From the NCBI GenBank assembly GCA_964345075.1, contig CAYFPS010000003.1, positions 1-64,000 on the forward strand: a stretch of 64,000 bases of DNA, in the 5' to 3' direction. Position numbers and translations under genes: made by a program. The notes under the pieces are model-generated. The model ran no database searches, was not told the DNA's origin, and worked only from the letters and a program-made list of their open reading frames with translations. This document shows, piece by piece, positions 25,728 through 35,600 of this stretch. Within the stretch, counting starts at the first letter, position 1. Each line of letters starts with the position of its first letter. Origin of the DNA: CAYFPS01 sp964345075. GTDB taxonomy: Bacteria; CAIWAD01.

Positions 25728-28700
25728 TTGGAGAAAGGGCCTGTATCACCGGACAGCGAGGCGGCCAAGCCTGAAAGCGGCAGGAAGTCCCGCCGTGGAT
25801 GTCTTGTCTACAGCCTGCTCTTCCTGTCCGTGGTGTTGCTGCTTGCCCTCTATCTGCTCCGGAATCTTTCAACGCCTGCGCTTGAAGCTCTGCTTGCAAG
25901 CCAACTCAGTTCACAGCTTCAGACGACTGCTACACTTGAGTTTCAGCGCGAAGGACTGAATCACTTCCAACTGAATGACATCGAGCTGGGTAAGGATTCA
26001 CTTCATGCAGCCCTGCTCTCTTGCAAGGCAATTCACCTGTACGCGCGACCTTCCAGACTCTTCAAGCGGGAAATTGCTCTCGACTCCCTGGTCGTGGAAG
26101 GGCTTGAACTTTCTTTCGAATGGCGGGACAATCTGCTCCTGCCCGACTGGCTGCTGAATCTCAGCTCATCAGAAGAAGTCGACAGCAGTGCAAGCACAGA
26201 GTTGACGGAACTTCTGGCACCGCTGAAGATGCTGGCCCAGCGCAAACTCGGACTCGCCCCGGCCATGATTTGCCTGCGTGATACACGCGTCAGTCTCGCC
26301 GGGACACAGCAGGGAAGGGCCCTCCACTACCTCAGCCCGCCCCTTGGCCTGACCATCCACAGTCCTGCGCTTTCCGCCATTGATTTCCTTGAGCTGTCAG
26401 AAGCCCGCTTGCCGAAAGAGCTGGCTGCTGGCATTCAGCTGGATTGGGCTGGCAGCTGGCAGGATGCAGCGTATGCAATGGCCGATAGCCCCCTGCCCTT
26501 GATGCCCGAACTCGTCAATAGTCTGGCTGATGCGTCCCTTGACATTAACTCGTCGGGGAAACTCAGTCAGCACCTGAGCGCTGGCATGAGTCTGGCGCGT
26601 GATACACTGAATGCCTCTCTCTCGATTGGCTACAAGCCATCGGAGCTGCATCTGAGCTATGCCGGTCAAAGAATCGAACTCTTTGACAGCCTGCAGGTTG
26701 AATTGTCGGCGTCACTTCCTGTGATCACCTCGACGCCACAGGTCAGGCTGCAGGCCGCCCTGCGTCTTCCGCTTGAAGGGCTTGAGCTTGGTTTTGTCAC
26801 ACAGTCCACGCTGTCTCCGCAGGACAGCTTGTGGAAGCTGGAAGGCATGGCCGAGCAGCACCTGAAAGTGAATCTGGACCTACTGCCCGCAAGGAGTCAG
26901 TCGCTGCTCTTACCGCTGACCAGCCTCGAGGGCGAGCTTGATGGTGATACAAACTTCCGGCTACTAACTAGTTCCGGCGGCGATCCCTTGAAGCTTGAGC
27001 TGACACAGGAGCTTCATCTTGCCATTGAGGAACTCGCCCTTCCCGAAGAAGGTCTGCATTTAGAGAAGCTGCGGCTGCAATCCAGCACCACTACCCAGCT
27101 GGACCCTGCAGCCGGATATTGGCCAATCACCTTCAGCCAGAATCTTGCGGGGGACATGCAGCTCGAGTTGTCTTCAGAGTTGACAGGACTGAGCAATACC
27201 ACTGGCACCATTGCCCTTGAGCTGGAAAGCACGGGAAGCCTTGAGGATAGCCTGCGCGTTAGCACACGCTTTAATGGATCATTCCCGGAAGTCGCCGAGT
27301 TTGAGCTGATCTCGCGGGCAGGGCTGCCTGCTTTAAGAGAGCTGGAACCCTGGCTCGAGAATCCTGCACTGGCGATGGCGCAATACCCGACGGGCTCCAT
27401 TTCCCTGAGGGCAATGTTTCCCGATCTGTCCCTTGTGGACACGGCAGCCAGTGGAAGTGCCCGTATGGAACTTGCGCTGGATCATGGCTCCGAAATCGCC
27501 GGATCCTTCATGCTTGGCCCTGATGGCATCTGGCTGATGGATGATCTAGCCTTTCAGCTTCCCGTGATACAGGCAGATTTTCACTTGCCGGTGCTGGATC
27601 CTCAGGCCATGCCACCGGGACCCCTGACCCTTGAGCTGGTTATGGCCGAACTGGGTGAGCTGGACATGTTCTGGCATCAGGTTGATGGCCTGCATAAAGT
27701 GGATTACAAACTAAGGCGTCTGCGCATTGCCGAGCTTGTATCACAGCTTCCAAACGGAATTCTACCTGCAGATGTGGGCATCGATCGTGGGCTACTTTGG
27801 GCTGAAGGCGCCATTACACTCGACCAGGATTTCCAGGTAAGCGAAATGGACATGCAGCTACGTCTGGCCGAGGCAGAAGCACACGATGCGCGTTGGCGGG
27901 GCAATGGCCTGCAGTTGACCACCGATCTTAAGGCAGACAAAGACAGCCTGCACACGGTGATACAAAGTAATCTGCGCCAGCTGATTTGCACACGCCCTGT
28001 CTGGAGCTGGGAGGAAATTGCTCTGGATCTGGATATGGGTCTTCGGCTTCCTGCTGCAGCGACTTTACAGGATGCGCTGATTCTTCTCTCCGAAGGAGCT
28101 GATGCTTCCGCCAGCCAGCATTTGAGCCTGTCACACGGAGCCAGCGGTTTCGAAGTAGCGGCCGCGATTGAGCTGCCATCCCTGCTTGATCCCTTTACTG
28201 CCAGCGGGCAAGTCGACCTCCTGCTGGATACACCCATGCTCGTGCAGCCCTGGCCCGCTAACCATGTGGATGGGCGGGTGGCCATTCATCTGCAATTGCC
28301 ACCCGGCGAAAGCGGGAGCTGGCGAAAGCTTGAGGGCATGATTTCGCTGGATCTGAGCCGTCTTGAAGCACCGGATCTGGAATTGTCGGGCCTCCATCTG
28401 CGACTTCCCGTGATACAGGAATTGCGGCTTGATGGTGAGCGGCTGCTTCAGGTTCATCCCGGCGATCCCAGCTATGACTGGAATCGCCTGCGTGCGCGCC
28501 AGCGGGAGGAGATTGCCTTTGATCAGTCGCCAAGCAATCTGGGCGGCTGGTCCCTTGGGCTGAAGCGCGTGGAAGCATCCGGCCTTGTACTGGAGGATCT
28601 CTGCGCGGACCTGGTGATGGCGCCTGGCCGGCTGGTCTGCCCTGAGTTCCGCGCTGAACTACTGGGTGGTGGCGCGCGTGGCTCTTTTCAGCTGATGCTG

Positions 28701-29168
28701 AAGGATGATGCACCCTTTGCGGAAATGCAGGCATCGCTGATCCATCTTGACAGCCAGCGCTTTGATTTTGCCAGCACGGCCGAAGGGGCACAGGCCGAGC
28801 GCCTGGACATTGTCCTCTCCTTCAGCGGCGGCGGCTGGACGGCCGATGAGTGGGAGCAGGTACGCGGACGGATTCGCATGCCCGATCTGGCCGCGCCAGT
28901 AACGCTGAATCTGCTAAGAGCATTGGACGAGCAGGGCATCGACCCCTCCATCGGTCGTTTACGAAAGCTGCTTGGCTTGCCCGGCTTCCGCTATCGCGTG
29001 GAGAGCGTGGACTTTGATGTGGATCACGGTTTCGTAAGACCACAGGTTGCCCTGCGCAAGGGTCTGCTATCACCTTTGCCGGACGTGGCCATCCCCATGA
29101 GTCCACTGCCCGTACGCTATCTGCTGGAAGAACTGGACGTGACCAGTACTGGAGAAGACACACCATGA
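25728..29168 (+). CDS. Large YdbH/AsmA-like inner-membrane-anchored protein
   Basis: An 1,146-residue protein with a short cytoplasmic tail, one transmembrane helix (about 25-45) and a very long periplasmic beta-rich body of repeating hydrophobic/polar strands, ending in a conserved-looking C-terminal block (LRALDEQGIDPSIGRLRKLLG and PMSPLPVRYLLEEL). The plan fits the AsmA-like superfamily (TamB, YdbH, YhdP), which bridges the envelope and is linked to phospholipid transport. The assignment is by architecture and by pairing with a small lipoprotein, like ydbH-ynbE-ydbL of E. coli. TTG start with a weak ribosome site, 6 bp after purL. Overlaps the next gene by ATGA. Confidence 0.7.
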   Translation: MEKGPVSPDSEAAKPESGRKSRRGCLVYSLLFLSVVLLLALYLLRNLSTPALEALLASQLSSQLQTTATLEFQREGLNHFQLNDIELGKDSLHAALLSCKAIHLYARPSRLFKREIALDSLVVEGLELSFEWRDNLLLPDWLLNLSSSEEVDSSASTELTELLAPLKMLAQRKLGLAPAMICLRDTRVSLAGTQQGRALHYLSPPLGLTIHSPALSAIDFLELSEARLPKELAAGIQLDWAGSWQDAAYAMADSPLPLMPELVNSLADASLDINSSGKLSQHLSAGMSLARDTLNASLSIGYKPSELHLSYAGQRIELFDSLQVELSASLPVITSTPQVRLQAALRLPLEGLELGFVTQSTLSPQDSLWKLEGMAEQHLKVNLDLLPARSQSLLLPLTSLEGELDGDTNFRLLTSSGGDPLKLELTQELHLAIEELALPEEGLHLEKLRLQSSTTTQLDPAAGYWPITFSQNLAGDMQLELSSELTGLSNTTGTIALELESTGSLEDSLRVSTRFNGSFPEVAEFELISRAGLPALRELEPWLENPALAMAQYPTGSISLRAMFPDLSLVDTAASGSARMELALDHGSEIAGSFMLGPDGIWLMDDLAFQLPVIQADFHLPVLDPQAMPPGPLTLELVMAELGELDMFWHQVDGLHKVDYKLRRLRIAELVSQLPNGILPADVGIDRGLLWAEGAITLDQDFQVSEMDMQLRLAEAEAHDARWRGNGLQLTTDLKADKDSLHTVIQSNLRQLICTRPVWSWEEIALDLDMGLRLPAAATLQDALILLSEGADASASQHLSLSHGASGFEVAAAIELPSLLDPFTASGQVDLLLDTPMLVQPWPANHVDGRVAIHLQLPPGESGSWRKLEGMISLDLSRLEAPDLELSGLHLRLPVIQELRLDGERLLQVHPGDPSYDWNRLRARQREEIAFDQSPSNLGGWSLGLKRVEASGLVLEDLCADLVMAPGRLVCPEFRAELLGGGARGSFQLMLKDDAPFAEMQASLIHLDSQRFDFASTAEGAQAERLDIVLSFSGGGWTADEWEQVRGRIRMPDLAAPVTLNLLRALDEQGIDPSIGRLRKLLGLPGFRYRVESVDFDVDHGFVRPQVALRKGLLSPLPDVAIPMSPLPVRYLLEELDVTSTGEDTP

Positions 29169-29689
29169 GCATCAAACAGCTTTTCCTTTTCACTTTGCTG
29201 CTGCTTGGCTGCAGTATTCAGGCCCCGGAAATCAAGGTTACCGGAAGTCGCAGTCTGCTTGAGCGCCAGATGCTCGGCCGCTATCAGGCCTTTCAGCAGG
29301 AATTGTGGATGCAGGGAAGTCTGCGAGCTGCCGGTGATACACTGGCCACGCCTGAAGAAGACAATGCCCTGATGCGTGCGCTCAGGCGTCGACACTTCAA
29401 TGCAGACGATCGCCTTGCCTGGTGCAGTGCTGGCTGGCTGGGTGAAAGCTGGCTGGGCGAGCTCGTGCTGATTCCTGCTGCTCCAATCCCCGCTGATCAG
29501 CGTTCGATGGTCGAGCGGCTTGTCACACAGGAAGCAGAGGATCGTGCGATTCTGCTTGAGCGAATCGAACTGCTTTATCCTGAACTGTCTGCGGAAGAGA
29601 GCCGGCGACTGTTGGCGGACTTGCTTAGACAGGAAGCTCCAAAGAAGTGCCTGCTGGAAGATGATACCGGGAATTGGCGCAGCAAATGA
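29165..29689 (+). CDS. Small lipoprotein, DUF1318/YdbL-like (tentative)
   Basis: 174 residues with a lipoprotein signal ending LLLLGC (Cys16). After it comes PEIKVTGSRSLLERQMLGRY, resembling lipoproteins found beside AsmA-like genes, then a charged helical region to the end. Its ATGA overlaps with both neighbours indicate translational coupling. In E. coli the YdbH bridge works with a small lipoprotein partner (YnbE) and YdbL; an analogous partnership is inferred here from gene order. Exact family uncertain. Confidence 0.6.
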   Translation: MSIKQLFLFTLLLLGCSIQAPEIKVTGSRSLLERQMLGRYQAFQQELWMQGSLRAAGDTLATPEEDNALMRALRRRHFNADDRLAWCSAGWLGESWLGELVLIPAAPIPADQRSMVERLVTQEAEDRAILLERIELLYPELSAEESRRLLADLLRQEAPKKCLLEDDTGNWRSK

Positions 29690-32600
29690 AAGAACTGATC
29701 CTGCTGCTTCTGGGCCTGCTGTCCATTGCACACGCTGATAATCCACTCTGGATGGATCCTCCGCGTGAAGTGGACATGCAGCTTCTGGACCGGGCCGAAC
29801 GCCTGCTGACGGGCGGTCACGAGGATCAGGATCCAGCTCTTAGCCCTGACGGTCGCTGGCTGGCCTGGTCGCGCAGCATGGATGGCAATCGTGATATCTG
29901 GCTGCTGGACCTGGATGATCCCGCTGCTGCGCCCCTGCGTGTAACACGGCATGTTGCCGCCGACTATGCCCCCTCTTTTGATCCGACAGGGCGTAGCCTG
30001 CTTTTCATTTCCGAGCGGGAAGATGTGCGCGGCGATATCTGGCAGTTAACCTTGTTCTCCCGATTGGGATTGAAGAGCAGCTTCAAAGCATCAAGGCGTC
30101 TGGAGAGAAGAGGAGAACAGGCGTGGCCCTGTCTTGACAGCCATGGCTGCCTTTACTGGGATGAGGAAAGCCCTGAGGGGCGCCGCATTATGCAGCAGCG
30201 GCCCAATGGCGATATCAAGGAAATAGGATCATCGGCCACCCGCCCTCGCCTGTCGGCAGTAGGCCTGTGTTACATCTCCATTCTGGAGGATGGCCGGGAA
30301 GCTGTGCTTCAGGTGCCTGACAGCCTGCTGCAGGCTGGCGATTCCTTGCCTGAAGCGCATGAGATTACTACTGCTGCAGAGGGCTTTGCCGACCTGGCAT
30401 GTGATACAGACGGGCGCATTGTCTGGATCCGCGACCGCAGCGACTATAGTCGTGGCGGACTGCCAGGCTGGTCGAGTATGGCTATTGACGTCCGTGAGAT
30501 GAATAGTCCTGCAGCTGTTCCGCTCCTGGCGCCCATGCCCGGACTGCGGCAACTGAGTATCACGCAGAATCGAATGGTGCTGGCCATGGATGGCGGTGAA
30601 CTACGCTTGCGCAGTGCAGGTGGGAGTTTTACGCCAAAGGGCAATGCTGAAGAATGGAGCTCGCTTGCCGCCAGTCTGAAGGGAGAGCCGGAAGAGGAGG
30701 GCTGTCTTGCGCGGCTGGTAACTGGCTGGCCGAATGACAGTCTGGCCGCGCTTGCCATGCTGGATTGGCTGGACCTGGCACTAAGGCGGGGCTACGAGGC
30801 CACCGTGCTGGATGGACTGTTCAAGCGCGCTGCCGATTTGCGCAAGGGTGACGAGTGGAGCAGGCAACTGGCCATGCGTCGCATGCGCCAGGCCGGTGAA
30901 TTGAACACCCAGCGCGCGGACTCGCTTAATCGGGCGTGGCGCTCTGGTGCGGCACATGCAGGCCTCCTGCTGCTGGCTGCTGAACAGGCTGAGTCTGACC
31001 CTTCTCGACAGCTTGAGCTTCTGCAAAGAGTCGATCACAGCTTGCTCGATTCGCAGAGCAGCATGCGTGCCTGGCTGCTCGCTGCCGCTGCAGCAGACGC
31101 TGTGGAAAACAAAGCCGCTCGTAATGAGGCGCTAAATGAGCTGCTGGCCCTCTGCCAGCTGCATCCTCAGGCGCCATCCCCATGGCTTGCCCGCAGGCTG
31201 AAGGTGCTTCAATCGGCGGAAGAGCCTGGTGCGGGGCTGCTTGGGCTGCACCGTGAGCTGGCTGCTTTCCCGCCCCTACGTGACGCCGTCTGGTTGGAGT
31301 ACATTCGTCATGCACTGGGTCAGGGCCTGCTTCCAGCTGAACTTGCCCAGGCTGATCTGGCCTTGCTTGGTCGTCGCCAATTTGAAGAGCTTCATCCTTT
31401 CGATCGCATGGTCTGGTGTGAGGCGCGGGTCGTTGAATCACAGATTCTGGAATCTGCCGACCGCCTGGATGATGCGCTGGATCTTCTGGAGCTGAGCGTG
31501 ATACAAGCTGGCTCCGATGCCGCACTTTCGCGCTGGCTGGCCGCAAACCGACTTCAGCTGCTGCTGGAAGAGGCCCGGCGCGTGATCGGCCGTGATCCTC
31601 TGCTCGCATCCGTGTTGGCAGGGCAGGCGCTTGCGGAAGATGAAGGCTCGATTGCTGCACTGCGTCTCCGCCTGCAAGGTCTGGCCGCTGCCGGTGAGCT
31701 TTCCCGCGATGAGGACAGTCTGCGTCAGCGGCTCAATGGCGCCAGTGGAAATCCACATGCCTTCGATCTTTATGCTCTTGGCTTGCTGCTTTCCTGGAAG
31801 GCCGAAGAAGATCCTGCAGCGCTGGCTGAATCACAGACCCTGCTGGACGCTGCCCTGAATCTGGACCCGACCATGGCAGCAGCGGCTGTAACACAGAGCT
31901 GGAATCTCTCGCGGCTTCTTGCGCAGGTTGAAGGCCGCAAGGGTGGTCTTGCCGGCCTTTTGCGTGAGCTCGAGCGCGGACGGGAAGCCTTTGGCAGGCT
32001 GAAACATCTTGGCTTGACGCGGCTCGAGGATCAAGATGAAGAGCAATTGCGTAACACGGCCCTGAACCTGCTCATTCAGGCAGAGCGTCACTATTCACCT
32101 GCGGACGGGCAGGATCTGCTGCTCGCCATTCATCAGAATCGCGGCAACCTCTATTTCTCGCTGGGTGAGTTTGGCGCAAGGCGAGCCAGACTGGCCTGGC
32201 TGGAACGTCTGCGCCTGAGCAGCGATTTCCCAAGTCGGCAGGACGAGCTGCTTTTCCGCGCAAAACTGGGGATTGCCGCCCATTGGGACGGGTCCGTGGA
32301 GATTGCCCGCGAGCATCTTGCCCAGGCGGAAAATCTGGCGGCACTGCTGGGTGAGGATGAACTACGGATTGCCCTGCTCGGAAGGCGTGCCCTGCTTGAG
32401 CTGGAATCTGCTGAGCCCGAAAGGGCCCGGGAGCTCTTTGAGCAAGCCCTGCTCCTGGAAACGGATCCCGGGCAACGATCCTTGCTGCTCAGGGATCTTG
32501 TGCTGCTGGCACTTCAGTCCGGAGAAGAGGATGAAGCACGCGCTCTTCTGCTGGAAGCGGATCACCAGCTCGCCAAGGGCGATTTGCCTTTCAAGCCGGA

Positions 32601-35600
32601 GCAGAACTGGCTGCGCATGCAGATTCTTGGCCTGAGCGTGCCGGTCTGGAATTTCACCGGCCTGTATACGGGCGAGGGTCGGCTCGACTGGGGACGGAGC
32701 GAGGAGAAGCTACTTCGTCAAGCGTTTCGCGATGGCCTCGATTTGCGTGCCGGACGGCTGGATCAGGTGGCCGAAGGGCTGGACGAACGTATACGCAGAA
32801 TTCGCGGTGATGGCGATCCGCTGGGTCAGTTTCAGCTGGAGCTGGATCGCGCGAGCCTGAAGGCTCTTCAGGGGAATCGTGCGGAGGGCTTGAAGAGCGC
32901 GCTGATGCTGGCGCGCCGTGCCCGTGATGAACTGGATGCTCCAGGTCTGATGCGACGGGCCGTTGAACTCGCCCTCGGAATTCTGGCCCTGCCCGGCGGC
33001 ATGGAGCTGGAAAGCTCACTGACGGCCCTCGCGCAGTGCGAAGCGATGCTTGCTCCTGCGCTTGCAGAGGCCGAAAGCGCCTCGCAATTGCTTGCCGGAT
33101 TGACGCTCGAGTTAAGAATGCGCAGCCTGCGGATCCGCGCAGCCGGCCCCGGCGCAGAGTTGCTGCAGGCAGGTGAAGGCCTGCTCAAGATCGCGGCCGC
33201 GCGCCGTCAGATCAACAATAAGGGCTGGCTGCTTTCGGGTGAAGAGCGCCTCGCGCTGGATATGGCTGAGGCTGATTTCCTGCTGTTAATCGGGATGGTG
33301 CATGCGGCGGATGCGCTGCTCGCTTCATGGCAGATTGCCCATCTACCTGTTGATCAGGCACTCATGCTTGCGCGGCTGCGAATCGATCTGGCGCTGATGG
33401 CTGAGGATCGTATCACGGGCGCTTCGCTTCTCGAGGAGCTTTTTCAGCGGCTTGACTGGATGCCGCCCGGACAGACAGGTCTTGCCCGGCTCAGGCAGCA
33501 GGAGTCGCTGCTTAAGGGGCTTCGTCAGGCTTATGAGCGTGGACTGACTCCACAGCAGTCGGGCATGCCCGCGGATACCTTGCAGTTTGACAGCTGGCTG
33601 AGCTGGTGGCTCGCCAGACGGGATTGGGATCAGACCAGCCCACACTTTGCCTCCGGTGATCTTCGTGATACATGGCAGGCATCTATCGCTGTCGGACAAA
33701 GGCGCGAGAGCCTGCTTAAGCTGGCCCAGCAGACAATGGAGCGTGATCCAGATTCGCTGATTGCCCTGGCGATGCCCCTGGGCCAGGAACTCGATCTTCT
33801 GGCGGAAAAGCTGGGTCCGGCCGACCATATCTGGCTGCGCTGGCAGTATCCAACGGTTCCCGAGGCAGCCCTGCGCCGGGCACCACTGGGACTCAGGCTA
33901 CTGGCTGAAGACGAAAGGGATGGCGCTCCCGGCGCGCGTGAACTTCTGGCTGAAACGCCGATGGGGCTTGACCATTCCTGTTTGCTGATTGAAGGAAGCC
34001 TCCACTTGCAGGATGGACTTGCTTCAGCCAGCTGGATTCAGGTGGGAGAGCTTCGCATCGATCTGCGTGATCTGGCTGCACGGCGCTTGAATGCACAGTT
34101 TCTGGTCGTGCAGCATCTTGAAAAAACCACGCCTGAAGAGCTGATTCGATTCAAGGCCTGTCTGGAACTGCTCTTGCCGCAGATGGGCTTGCAGGCATTT
34201 CTCTGGCCTGCTGAAGACGCTTCACCCGCTTCCGTTGTAGAGGAAGCGCGGCTGCTGCTAGCCCATGCACCCCGCGGGGCCTTCTGGGATTATGTTGGAG
34301 CCGTAGCCTTCAATGACGGTGATACGTCCCAGGAAAAGTTGAGTATTGCGGATTGCGTGAGCGAAGGCCGACAGGCCATGCGCGACGAGAACTGGCAACA
34401 GGCATGGCGGGCATTTCGGCTGGGACTGGAGCATGCTCTGGTTGACAGCACCTTTGATGAACTCCCCCGTCTCCTGCGCTTTTCCGCGCAATCGGCGCTG
34501 CGTGGCGGCCTGCCTGAAAGTGCCTGGCCGGATCTGGCAAGGTGCATTGAAGGACTGGATCTGGCCACGCTGGACCTCAAGCAGTTTGCTCCTGATTTTG
34601 TCCTCCTGGCTGAGCTGGCCGGTGATCCTGCTGCTGCAGACAGTTTGCAGGCGATGCTGATTGATACGGATCCGGCAAAGGCTCGCAAGCTAGAGCTGGA
34701 TCGCATGGAGGATCTTGTCAACCACGGTCGCCTGCACCGGGCCGCCTGGCTTGGCAAAGAGAGCCAGATCCTTCCGCAGGGATCCGATCCCAGACAGATT
34801 CTTTTCCTGGCGGACGTGTATCACCGGGTGGGCATGATCGATCTGGCCGAGCGCTGCCTGGGTGAAGACAGGAATCAGTGGCAGCAGCTCCCGCAGCAGG
34901 TGCAGCTGGATCTGAATGAGCTTGCGGCACTGAATGCAGCACGCAGGGGCGATCTGGCAAGCAGTCGCCGTCATCTGGCCATGGCGCGCGCGCTGGCTGA
35001 AAGGAACTCATTCAAGCCCGAACGCATGCTTCAATGGCTAACGCGTGAGCTGGATTGCAATCTGGAACTGGCTGACCGCACTGAACTGGCCAGACTGATT
35101 CAGCTTGGTGATACACTCGGCGCGCAGCAGACAGGAGAGGCGCGAATCGACTGGCTGCGCGTCAAGGCCCGGGCACTGAGTGAAAGCTGCGAAGCGGCCA
35201 GGGCGCTGGATGCGCTGGATGTTGCCCTGCGGGAAGCCGAAGGACTTTCTGGTTCGGACCTGCTGGTTGAGTGCACCATTGAGCTCGCTCGTTATCACCT
35301 GCTTGACGGTCACCCTGTTCAGGCAGTGCAGTGGCTGGATCGTGCGGGCGCGCTGCCGGGCGGTGGCGCGGCTCTGGACCTTAAGGCTTCAAGGTTGCGC
35401 ATTCTGGCGGAAGTTGAGTTGTATCACACGCGCGCTCAGGCTGAAGGCACTCTCTTTGGATTTGCCGGTGAGGCGCTTCAGAAGTTTGAGCTTCGCAGAA
35501 GGCTGGAAGAGCTGGGCGATGGTGCGATGGAACTGCTCCGTGATACAGCCCCCGTGCTTGGTGTCGAAGCGGGTCTTGATCTGTTGCTGGCTTTGGGCGA